NCBI GenBank assembly: GCA_934662565.1
Contig: CAKUKI010000002.1
Span: 1 to 64,000, forward strand
From: an uncultured Elusimicrobiales bacterium
GTDB lineage: Bacteria; Elusimicrobiota; Elusimicrobia; Elusimicrobiales; Elusimicrobiaceae
Direction: 5' to 3'
Length of the DNA stretch: 64,000 nt
A program made the position numbers and the translations under genes. How positions within the stretch are numbered: the stretch's first letter is position 1; every line of letters starts with the position of its first letter. This document shows, in pieces, positions 42,253-49,726 of the stretch. The notes beneath the pieces were generated by a model that did not search any database, was not told where the DNA came from, and saw only the letters and a list, made by a program, of their open reading frames with translations.

Positions 42253-42558
42253 TTAATAAGGCAGCGCCAAAGAAGAATTAAGCATTTCCTGCATAAGGGT
42301 AAATATTTTCCAGCAGCAGTAGCCAAAGTAAACGGTTAAAAGTAAAATCAGCACGCTGTAAACGGCCTTGGCCGTGCGGGAAATAACTTTGGATAAATAA
42401 ACCGTAATCAGCGCAAACGGCCCCAATACCAGCATCAGCAGAATAATCCCGCTATGGGTGTACCAAAAGCCGGTGCCTGTTTGAAGGGCGCGGCCGCATT
42501 GGCGGCAATAACGGTCGGTTTCGTCAATTTCTTGGTGACAGCGGATGCAATAAGGCAT
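42253..42558 (-). CDS. Small zinc-ribbon membrane protein
   Basis: The 101-aa protein has an N-terminal zinc ribbon (CIRCHQEIDETDRYCRQCG, residues 4-22) and two hydrophobic segments (about 35-55 and 63-85). Its ATG overlaps the stop of rel by 1 nt, so it is the last gene of the operon that begins at 46230. A role in stress or envelope signalling is only a guess from the neighbour. Confidence 0.65.
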   Translation of the reverse strand: MPYCIRCHQEIDETDRYCRQCGRALQTGTGFWYTHSGIILLMLVLGPFALITVYLSKVISRTAKAVYSVLILLLTVYFGYCCWKIFTLMQEMLNSSLALPY

Positions 42559-44000
42559 TAGATGTCCTCTCCTTTCCCGCGTAAATAGCGTTTAATATGG
42601 CTGCGGGCGCCGGCGGTGCGGGCAAATTCCAGCCAGTCGCGTTTGGGTTCGCTGTTTTTGCGGGTGATGATTTCGCACACATCACCGGTTTTGAATACAT
42701 AGTCCATACGCACCATGCGCTTGTTGACCATGGCCCCCACATAATGGTCGCCAATATCCGTATGAATAGAGTAGGCAAAGTCCAAGGGGGTGGCCCCTTC
42801 CGGCAGGGATTTTACATCCGCGCGGGGGGTAAATACAAAAATTTGCTGCAAGTTTACGTCCGTTTTGAAGCCTTCCAAAAATTCGCGCGGGGCGGTTAAA
42901 TCCCGTTGCCATTCCACCCATTGGCGAATCCAGTTAATTTTTTCGTCAAAGTTTTTATCTTGTTTGACGTTGCCCATTTTGTATCTCCAGTGGGCGGCAA
43001 TACCGTATTCGCAAGTGCGGTGCATGTCTTCGGTGCGGATTTGCAATTCTACAATATCCCCCGTGGGGCCGAGGACGGTGGTGTGGATACTTTGGTACAT
43101 ATTGGCTTTGGGGGTGGCGATATAATCCGTAAATGTGCCGGCTATCGGCTTAAAGCGGGAGTGGACAATTCCCAACGCTTTATAACAATCCTGTACGGTT
43201 TTAGTGATAATGCGTACCCCTAAAGAGTCTTGAATTTCTTGAAAGGAGCATTGGTGCTTTTGCATTTTGCGGTAGATAGAATAATAATTTTTGGCGCGGG
43301 AAAGCAGGCGGTAATCCAAATGTTCTTCCTGCAAGGCCGGTTCCAGTTGCTTTTTGAAGGCCTCTAATGCGGCTTGACGGTCCGCCGTGCGGGCCTCTAC
43401 CTGTTGTTTAATTTCCGTGTATTCTTTAGGGTGGAGATACTTAAAAGATAAATCTTCCAAATCTGTTTTAATGGTAAACATCCCCAGCCGCTGGGCCAGC
43501 GGGGCATATAATGTTAAGGTTTCGTAAGACTTAAACTTTTGTTTTTCCGGCGGCATTACATCCATGGTGCGCATATTGTGGGTGCGGTCCGCCAGTTTGA
43601 TGAGGATGACGCGCACGTCTTCGGCCACGGCTATTAACATTTTGCGCCAGTTTTCCACGGTTTCTTCGTCGGTGGAGGAAAATTTCAAATCGCTTATTTT
43701 CGTCACACCCTGCACCATGTGGGCCACTTCTTTGTTGAACTCCCGCTTGAGGTCTTCCAGCGTGGTGGAAGTGTCTTCCACCGTGTCGTGCAGTAAGCCG
43801 GCGCAAATGGTGTCTTCGTCCATTTTGAAATCCAGCAAAATGTCCGCCACTTGGTAGCAGTGGGTAAAATACGGCTCCCCGCTTTCGCGCTTTTGGTGTT
43901 CGTGCACTTTTTGGGCAAAGTGGTACGCTTTGGCAATCATCTCGCCAGAGCTGTTGGGGTTATATTCACGGAATTTATTAATTAAGGCTTGCAGTTCCAT
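42558..44000 (-). CDS. RelA/SpoT-type (p)ppGpp synthetase/hydrolase, C-terminally short
   Basis: The 480-aa protein has an HD hydrolase domain (FTHCYQVAD with H47, LLHDTVEDT at 70-78, KLADRTHNM near 137), a synthetase domain (about 195-345, with YRKM, TDYIATPKANMYQSIHTTV and ELQIRTEDMHRTCEYGIAAHW), and a TGS domain (about 385-450). It stops after TGS: the helical, zinc-finger and ACT domains of long Rel enzymes are missing. Both activities look intact by motif. It follows lpxB by 1 nt, linking the stringent response to a lipid A gene. Confidence 0.85.
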   Translation of the reverse strand: MELQALINKFREYNPNSSGEMIAKAYHFAQKVHEHQKRESGEPYFTHCYQVADILLDFKMDEDTICAGLLHDTVEDTSTTLEDLKREFNKEVAHMVQGVTKISDLKFSSTDEETVENWRKMLIAVAEDVRVILIKLADRTHNMRTMDVMPPEKQKFKSYETLTLYAPLAQRLGMFTIKTDLEDLSFKYLHPKEYTEIKQQVEARTADRQAALEAFKKQLEPALQEEHLDYRLLSRAKNYYSIYRKMQKHQCSFQEIQDSLGVRIITKTVQDCYKALGIVHSRFKPIAGTFTDYIATPKANMYQSIHTTVLGPTGDIVELQIRTEDMHRTCEYGIAAHWRYKMGNVKQDKNFDEKINWIRQWVEWQRDLTAPREFLEGFKTDVNLQQIFVFTPRADVKSLPEGATPLDFAYSIHTDIGDHYVGAMVNKRMVRMDYVFKTGDVCEIITRKNSEPKRDWLEFARTAGARSHIKRYLRGKGEDI

Positions 44001-44001
44001 A

Positions 44002-45156
44002 TTATTTTTTTAAGTCTTCCAAAAGATTTTGTGCCGCGCGTTCGGCCACCCCGCGGGAGCCTAAACTGGCGCGCAGTTTAAGCAGTTTTTCGTGCATTTG
44101 TTGCAACCGCGCCGGATTTTGAAACATTCCCATGGCTTCGGCGGCCAGTGCATCTGCATTAGCATCTTGCTGGATAAATTCTTTAACCAGCGGCTTTTCG
44201 TCAGCCAAAATGTTGACCAGCGAAATATACGGCACCTTGATTACCATTTTAGCTATTTTGTAAGTAGCCCAAGAAAGTTTATAGGCTACCAACATGGGAA
44301 TGCCCAATAAAGCGCATTCCAGCGTGGCCGTGCCGGAACAGCAAAACAGATAATCCATCTGCCCGCGCAGTTGGTAGTTTTCATCCCGCACAATGTGGAA
44401 TTGCGGGTGCGGTTTTTCGCCCAGCAAATTTAAGAAAACGTCGTCTTTCATGTTGGGCAACGCAAACAAATAGGCTTCTGTTTTTGGAAATTCCTTCAGC
44501 GTTTTTTTGAATGCCTGATAAAACACCGGTGTCAGGCGTGTAATTTCGTTCATGCGGCTACCGGGGAGTAGCCCCAATTTCCACGGGTGGCTTTTTACAT
44601 GTTGAATGCCCGCATAGGATTTAGCCGGGGCATCCGGCATAATATCTAATAGCGGGTTGCCCAAAAAGACGGCGTTGCCACCGAATTTTTGGTGGAACGC
44701 CGGTTCAAACGGATAAATGACATACATTTTGCGGGTAAGGGCCGCTAAGCGTTTGGCGCGGTATTGGCGGCTGGCCCACACTTGTGGGGTCACATAATAA
44801 TAGGCCGGGATATGGCGGTGCGCCGCCAGCCCCAGCACTTGGTGATTGAAACCGTAAAAATCAACCACAATTAAGGCGGTGGGAGATTGGGTTTCCATAT
44901 ATGTGCGAATGGTGGACAGGAGTTTCATCCACATAGGCATTTTTTTTAGCGGCTCCACAAAGCCGGTGGCCCCTTGGGAAGCTAAATCATATAAAAAAAC
45001 ATCGGCCGCTTGCTGCATAAGCCGCCCACCAATGGCGGTAATTTTGAGGGTTGGGTCCTGTTTTTTTAGGGCCTTTATCAGGCCGGCGGCGTGTAAGTCG
45101 CCGGAGACATCACCGGCAACGATAAGTATATTTTTTTCAACAGGGGTAATGGTCAT
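44002..45156 (-). CDS. lpxB: Lipid-A-disaccharide synthase
   Basis: The 384-aa GT19 enzyme joins UDP-2,3-diacylglucosamine to lipid X. AGDVSGDLHAAGLIKAL near residue 14, VDFYGFNHQVLG, YYVTPQVWASRQYRAKRL, LLPGSRMNEI and SGTATLECALLGIPMLVAYK are family signatures. It indicates a lipid A-containing outer membrane. It sits 3 nt after the oxidoreductase gene and 1 nt before rel. Other lpx genes are not in this window. Confidence 0.93.
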   Translation of the reverse strand: MTITPVEKNILIVAGDVSGDLHAAGLIKALKKQDPTLKITAIGGRLMQQAADVFLYDLASQGATGFVEPLKKMPMWMKLLSTIRTYMETQSPTALIVVDFYGFNHQVLGLAAHRHIPAYYYVTPQVWASRQYRAKRLAALTRKMYVIYPFEPAFHQKFGGNAVFLGNPLLDIMPDAPAKSYAGIQHVKSHPWKLGLLPGSRMNEITRLTPVFYQAFKKTLKEFPKTEAYLFALPNMKDDVFLNLLGEKPHPQFHIVRDENYQLRGQMDYLFCCSGTATLECALLGIPMLVAYKLSWATYKIAKMVIKVPYISLVNILADEKPLVKEFIQQDANADALAAEAMGMFQNPARLQQMHEKLLKLRASLGSRGVAERAAQNLLEDLKK

Positions 45157-45159
45157 AAA

Positions 45160-46230
45160 TTATTTCTCTCTTTTCATTTGTCCTAACGTTTCGTCCCACA
45201 CAATTTGCGCGGCGCGGGCGGCATCACTTACCATTTGCAACGGTTTAGGGGTATGCGGACGGGTGGTTTTAGGTATATCAAAACGGTGCATGCGCTCTGT
45301 AATTTTTAAGGCAAGGTCCAAGGCTTGAAAGCCCCGTTCCCCACTGGGGGCCGGCGTGCGGCTGGTGTGTATGCAGTGTATAAAATGGGTTAATTCCGCC
45401 TGAACGGCCGGTTGTTTTTCCACCGGCGGATACAGGACTTCAATATCTTGCATAGAGGAAAAGGCGGGCTTGTCTTTTTTATAAATTTTTACACGCGCGT
45501 TAGTAAAATCTACCTGAATAAACGCATTGTGTTGGAAAACCTGCATCCGGCGGGTGCGCTCAAAACTGACGCGGCTGGCCGTTAAATCCGCCACTGCCCC
45601 GTTTTCAAAACGCAGCCGCACATTGGCCACATCATCTTGGTTGGAAAACACGCTTAATCCGGTGGCATCTATGGCAACAACCGGACTTTGCACTAACGTA
45701 AGCAGCAAATCCAAATCGTGAATCATTTTATCCAGCACTACGCTTAAATGCGCCATGCGGGAATCGTACGGCCCCAGACGGGAAAAAGTTAAAAATTGCG
45801 GGTTTTTGATAAACGGCGCCGCTTGCAATAAGGCCGGATTAAAGCGGTCCGCCCGCCCCACTTGCAGGACTAATTCTTTACTGCGTGCGGTGCGGATGAG
45901 TTCGCGTGCTTCGTCCATATTAGCGGCGAGGGGACTTCCCACAAGCAGGTGCAGCCCGTTTTGCAAACAAAACATTCCTAAGGAATGGTGCAACGCGGTG
46001 GGCGCAGTTAAAATAACGGCGTCCGTCTGGCGGATTAAATCTTGTGTCTGGGAATATGGGGTGGCGTTAAATTGCCATGCTAATTGCTGGGCATGCAAAA
46101 GGTCTGGGTCACAAACGGCCACCAAATTGGCGTGCGGAATTTGCCCCAACGCGCGTGCGTATAAGGCACCGGCTTTACCGGCCCCCACAATGCCAAAACG
46201 AATGGTTTTTGGTGTGTTTGTATGGTTCAT
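45160..46230 (-). CDS. Gfo/Idh/MocA family oxidoreductase
   Basis: The 356-aa protein has an N-terminal Rossmann domain (RFGIVGAGKAGALYARAL near residue 11) and the family's C-terminal alpha/beta domain. The catalytic-site Lys of EKP is replaced: the segment reads LVGSPLAANMDEA, so the usual Lys is absent. This group includes GnnA, which oxidises UDP-GlcNAc for diamino lipid A; the link to lpxB makes that possible but unproven. I chose the ATG at 46230; the ORF from 46251 starts within the -10 box. It begins a four-gene operon. Confidence 0.72.
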   Translation of the reverse strand: MNHTNTPKTIRFGIVGAGKAGALYARALGQIPHANLVAVCDPDLLHAQQLAWQFNATPYSQTQDLIRQTDAVILTAPTALHHSLGMFCLQNGLHLLVGSPLAANMDEARELIRTARSKELVLQVGRADRFNPALLQAAPFIKNPQFLTFSRLGPYDSRMAHLSVVLDKMIHDLDLLLTLVQSPVVAIDATGLSVFSNQDDVANVRLRFENGAVADLTASRVSFERTRRMQVFQHNAFIQVDFTNARVKIYKKDKPAFSSMQDIEVLYPPVEKQPAVQAELTHFIHCIHTSRTPAPSGERGFQALDLALKITERMHRFDIPKTTRPHTPKPLQMVSDAARAAQIVWDETLGQMKREK

Positions 46231-46244
46231 AATCCAACCCGTTA

Positions 46245-46323
46245 TAAACATTATACCAATATACGCCGCAATATGTAGCGTACGCGCGTATTGACTAAAA
46301 CTTTTATATTGGTATAATGTTTA
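46245..46323. promoter_or_regulatory. Divergent promoters inside a 19-bp inverted repeat
   Basis: Positions 46245-46263 and 46305-46323 are perfect reverse complements, 41 bp apart. Each arm holds a TATAAT box: one for the oxidoreductase operon (46255-46250, minus), one for ndk (46313-46318, plus). The ndk side also has TTGACT at 46291-46296 with a 16-nt spacer. Confidence 0.65.
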
Positions 46324-46324
46324 C

Positions 46325-46783
46325 ATGAGATATATGGAACGAACCTTGGTGTTAATTAAACCTGATGCTATTGAAAAACGCATCAGCGGTCTTATTTTAG
46401 ACCGGCTTGACCACCTCGGTCTGCAAATGACCGGGGCCAAAGTAGTGTCTTTAACGGAAGAATTAGCCCGTGCCCACTACAAGAACTTGGAAGGCAAACC
46501 CTTTTTGGAAGAAGTAATCCAATACATGATGGGTGAATTTAACAATGTGCCCAACCATAAAATTTATGCGTTTGTGTTCCAAGGCGAAAACGCCATCGCC
46601 AAAGTGCGTCAGGAAATTGGCAGCACGAATCCGGAAAAGGCCGCCCCGTGGACGATTCGCGGCAGCTTTGGACGGTTTATCGGTGATGTAATGCAAAACT
46701 GCGTGCACGCGTCCGGCTCACCGGAAGATGCCGAAAAAGAAATTGCGCTTTGGTTTAAGCCGGAAGAGGTTTTAGACAGATAA
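46325..46783 (+). CDS. ndk: Nucleoside diphosphate kinase
   Basis: The 152-aa enzyme moves the gamma-phosphate between nucleoside triphosphates and diphosphates. RTLVLIKPDAIEKR near the N-terminus, WTIRGSFG, and the phospho-histidine in NCVHASGSPEDAEKEI are family signatures; the usual HGSDS reads HASGS here. The ATG at 46325 lies 6 nt after a strong -10 box and has no ribosome-binding site. An in-frame ATG at 46334 (MERTLV) matches the family start better, so it is an alternative. The next gene starts right after its stop. Confidence 0.93.
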   Translation: MRYMERTLVLIKPDAIEKRISGLILDRLDHLGLQMTGAKVVSLTEELARAHYKNLEGKPFLEEVIQYMMGEFNNVPNHKIYAFVFQGENAIAKVRQEIGSTNPEKAAPWTIRGSFGRFIGDVMQNCVHASGSPEDAEKEIALWFKPEEVLDR

Positions 46784-47632
46784 ATGAAAGCGCTTGGTAT
46801 TTTGTGGGCGGGGGCCCTGATGCTGATAGGGTCCCTGCCGTTATTTGCCGCCGGACTGGGCGGCCAAGCCGTCACTTTGTCCACGCCGGACGGGTGGCAG
46901 CTTGCTGCGGTGTATCAGCCTGCTAAAGAAGCTAATAAAACTGTTGTTTTGGTGCATGACCTTGGTAAACAAAAAGAGGCTTTTGCCAAATTAGCCAAAG
47001 CGTTGGAGTCTGCCGGATACGGCTATGTGGCATTTGATTTGCGCGGCCATGGCGAAAGCACCAATCAGGGGGAAGCCTTCCATTTTGCGCGGGAAGGGTT
47101 AGATAATGAATTTAACAAAATGCCGCGGGATGTGGATGCGGTATTATCTTTCTTAAAAAAGAAAGGCGTGACGGTGGACGAAACGGTTTTGTTGGGGGCC
47201 GGACTGGGCGCTAATGTGGCGGCCAAAAGCGTTAGTTTCACGCCGGACGTGCCCGCCTTGGCCTTAATTAGCCCCACGACCAATAACCGTGATGTGCTTA
47301 CTATCCCCGCCATGCGCGTGTATAAAGGGGCCGTGCTGATTGCCGCAGCCGCCGACGATAAAAAAACATTTTTGGAAGCCAGCGTTATACGCAACGTGGC
47401 CTATTTAACTACCGGTGCCGGCAAAGTGACTTTTCTAACGGCGTACGATTTAGCCTCGCATGAAATGTTGGATAAGTATTTTATCCCCACGGTTTTACAG
47501 TGGTTGGCGGCGCCGGTCTTGCCCGAAGTAAAGCCGGATGTGGTAATGGCACCGGCTGCGGTGGAGGACGGCTCCTTTGCGGTATCTCCGTCCGGCACCG
47601 AAGAAGCCCTTTTCCCTTCCGTTTTGGAGTAA
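46784..47632 (+). CDS. Alpha/beta-hydrolase fold protein lacking the catalytic serine
   Basis: The 282-aa protein has a signal peptide (about 1-23) and an alpha/beta-hydrolase core: VLVHDLGKQKEAF and YVAFDLRGHGES (82-92). The nucleophile elbow reads LLGAGLGAN (136-144): the G-x-S-x-G serine is glycine at 140. A candidate acid (D191 or D192) and His (H226) remain. It is therefore probably a non-catalytic member, or one with another chemistry. It is fused in the operon to ndk with no gap and precedes a degenerate GH3 protein. Confidence 0.75.
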   Translation: MKALGILWAGALMLIGSLPLFAAGLGGQAVTLSTPDGWQLAAVYQPAKEANKTVVLVHDLGKQKEAFAKLAKALESAGYGYVAFDLRGHGESTNQGEAFHFAREGLDNEFNKMPRDVDAVLSFLKKKGVTVDETVLLGAGLGANVAAKSVSFTPDVPALALISPTTNNRDVLTIPAMRVYKGAVLIAAAADDKKTFLEASVIRNVAYLTTGAGKVTFLTAYDLASHEMLDKYFIPTVLQWLAAPVLPEVKPDVVMAPAAVEDGSFAVSPSGTEEALFPSVLE

Positions 47633-47634
47633 AT

Positions 47635-48576
47635 ATGAAAATCGCCCGCATTGTGTTCCCCGCTTTTTGGTTCGGTCAAAGTGATTTGGCCGAAGCCACC
47701 GCACTGGCGCGGCGGGGGGTGGGCGGTTTTTGTGTGTATGGTGGCACGGCCCAGCAAACGGCCGCGTTTGTACAGCAAATGCGCGAGGCCTCCCCGTATA
47801 ACCACCTGTTGATTTGTGCCGATATTGACGAAGATTTGCGTGAAGTGGTGACGGACGCCCCCGCGTTGCCGTCCAACGCCCAACTGGGGGCGTGTGCCTC
47901 GGCCGAGGGCGCTTATAAAAAAGGCAATATGCTGGCTTGTATGGCGCGCAGTATCGGGATTGACTGGGTGCTGGCTCCGGTGGCGGATGTGGGGTATTCT
48001 TCTCCGGCGTTTAGTGTGTCGGCCCCGTGCGTGACGCGGCTGGCGGGTGATTTTGTGGCCGGACTTTCCAACGGCGGCGCGCTAAATTGCGTGAAGTATT
48101 TTCCGGGGGTAAGCGGTATATTAAAAACGCTGGCGCAAATGGAAGATGCGGAATTTATGCCCTATAAAAGTTTATTTCGTCGGGCGGATGCCATTATGCC
48201 GTCCGATATGACGTTCCCGAATATAGACGGGGACACACAGGCCATGATGTCCGACAAGATTTTGCGCGGCTTATTAAAAAAGCGCCTTAATTACAAAGGG
48301 TGTATCGTCAGTTTTCCGTTATGGAAAGCCCGCGTGCGCTATGAGGGCGCGGCGGCCTTAAAAATGTTGCACTGCGGGGTGGAAAACATTTTGGCCCCCA
48401 AGGACCCGCATGCCGTACTGGATTCCATTGAGCGCGAAGTAAACAAAGGGTTTTTAATGGATGAAATTATCCACGCGGTCTCTAACCACGAAATGGCCAT
48501 CAGTAAACTTTTCTCTGCTCCGGTATTAAGTATAAAGGAAGCCTTTTTGCAGGCCGAAACCTGTTTTAAGAAATAG
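47635..48576 (+). CDS. Degenerate GH3 (NagZ-like) glycoside hydrolase domain
   Basis: The 313-aa protein resembles the N-terminal barrel of GH3 beta-N-acetylhexosaminidases: RGVGGFCVYGG, IDWVLAPVADVGY and KYFPG (154-158). The NagZ loop that follows, normally KHFPGHGD-x3-DSH, reads GVSGILKTLAQ, and the catalytic Asp region (SDDL-x-M) reads SFPLW near 226. So both the general acid/base pair and the nucleophile seem lost. There is no signal peptide. I start at the ATG at 47635, 2 nt after the preceding stop. Peptidoglycan-sugar binding is a guess. Confidence 0.7.
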   Translation: MKIARIVFPAFWFGQSDLAEATALARRGVGGFCVYGGTAQQTAAFVQQMREASPYNHLLICADIDEDLREVVTDAPALPSNAQLGACASAEGAYKKGNMLACMARSIGIDWVLAPVADVGYSSPAFSVSAPCVTRLAGDFVAGLSNGGALNCVKYFPGVSGILKTLAQMEDAEFMPYKSLFRRADAIMPSDMTFPNIDGDTQAMMSDKILRGLLKKRLNYKGCIVSFPLWKARVRYEGAAALKMLHCGVENILAPKDPHAVLDSIEREVNKGFLMDEIIHAVSNHEMAISKLFSAPVLSIKEAFLQAETCFKK

Positions 48577-48690
48577 CGGGGTTAAAATTTCCTACTATAA
48601 AGATTTAACCGGCGGTTTGCGCAGGGAATGGAATAGCATTTTTGGGAATGCTATTTTGTGTATAATAAAAGTTATCAAGGGGAGGCAACA

Positions 48691-49200
48691 ATGAGAAAGA
48701 CAAATAAAGCGAGTGTGGGTGGTTTTACCCTAATTGAATTGTTGGTGGTGGTGCTTATTATTGGTATATTAGCCGGAGTTGCCTTGCCGCAATATGAAAA
48801 ATCCGTAGGTAAGGCATCTTCGGTACAGTTAATAACCGCATTGAAAGCGTACGATACTGCGCTTGCGGAATATAAATTAGCCGGAACAGGCGGAAATGGT
48901 TGGGTAGAATTTGCGGGAAATACTGCTGCTATGGGAGAAATTTATCCGCCAGCAGGAGGGGATAGAGATAATATCGGCAATAAATTTAAAGTAATGTATT
49001 CTTGGGGTCCAAATTCGGGTTATCAGTATACTTACATTTATGATCAAAAAACGAATTCAACTCTATATTTGTTGGATTTCGGAGGTAGGGCAGGGAATAG
49101 AGCGGAATGCAACTACTCATCTAATAGGTGGAAGGCTGTATGTGAGGCTGTAAAAAGTACGCGCCTGACTGATGCCACTTGGACATACAAAAAAATATAA
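48691..49200 (+). CDS. Type IV pilin-like protein
   Basis: The 169-aa prepilin has leader MRKTNKASVGG, cut before FTLIE, and the helix LLVVVLIIGILAGVALPQYEK. The globular part has only two cysteines (CNYSS, CEAVKS), fewer than the other pilins here. GGGGAGG lies upstream of the ATG at 48691, with a TATAAT box at about 48660. The T-tract leader and repeat module are absent, and codon use in the 3' half is more AT-rich than in neighbours. Confidence 0.87.
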   Translation: MRKTNKASVGGFTLIELLVVVLIIGILAGVALPQYEKSVGKASSVQLITALKAYDTALAEYKLAGTGGNGWVEFAGNTAAMGEIYPPAGGDRDNIGNKFKVMYSWGPNSGYQYTYIYDQKTNSTLYLLDFGGRAGNRAECNYSSNRWKAVCEAVKSTRLTDATWTYKKI

Positions 49201-49230
49201 AAATATTCCCCAGTTTACTGGGGAATATTT
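49201..49230. terminator. Bidirectional terminator
   Basis: A 13-bp stem (49201-49213 with 49218-49230) starts right at the pilin stop and serves both convergent genes. Confidence 0.85.
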
Positions 49231-49243
49231 TTGTACACTCGTA

Positions 49244-49588
49244 TTAATTTTTTTTGAATTTATCTGCCAGTTCGTCTTTGCGGCGGTTAAATTCTTGCAT
49301 GACTTTCTTTTTGCCTTCTTCCAGTTTTTCACGCATTACACCGGCTTGTTCGGCCAGTTTTTCGCGCACTTCTCCGGCGCGTTCTTTTAAGTTTTCTTTT
49401 AATTCGCCGGCGTGTTCCAGCACATATTCTTTCTGGTCTTCATAGGTGTCGTCCGCCCAGCGTTTTAGTTTACGGCGGGTCACATCCCCTTTAGCCGGTG
49501 CCAATAAAACACCCACCGCCGCGCCTACTACGGCCCCTAATAAGAAAGCGGCAATGCCCGCTCCGCCACATCTGCATTTATTACACAT
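49244..49588 (-). CDS. YtxH-like membrane protein
   Basis: The 114-aa protein has a cysteine-rich N-terminus (MCNKCRCGG), one glycine-rich hydrophobic segment (about 11-30, ending in LLAPAKG), and a long charged coiled coil (about 35-110). The LLAP-x-KG signature after the helix is typical of YtxH-like proteins, often linked to stress. I chose the ATG at 49588, with AGGAGG 6-10 nt upstream; the ORF from 49639 adds no conserved sequence. Confidence 0.75.
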   Translation of the reverse strand: MCNKCRCGGAGIAAFLLGAVVGAAVGVLLAPAKGDVTRRKLKRWADDTYEDQKEYVLEHAGELKENLKERAGEVREKLAEQAGVMREKLEEGKKKVMQEFNRRKDELADKFKKN

Positions 49589-49726
49589 ACTGTCCCCCTC
49601 CTTTTGCTTTGCTATAATGTTATATATATTGTACAACAATTACAGGGGGCTGAACCCCTGTATAAATAGTATAACGGCAAAAAGTGTTTTTGCCCATCTT
49701 ATTTTTACGTTAGCTGGAGGTTGTGT

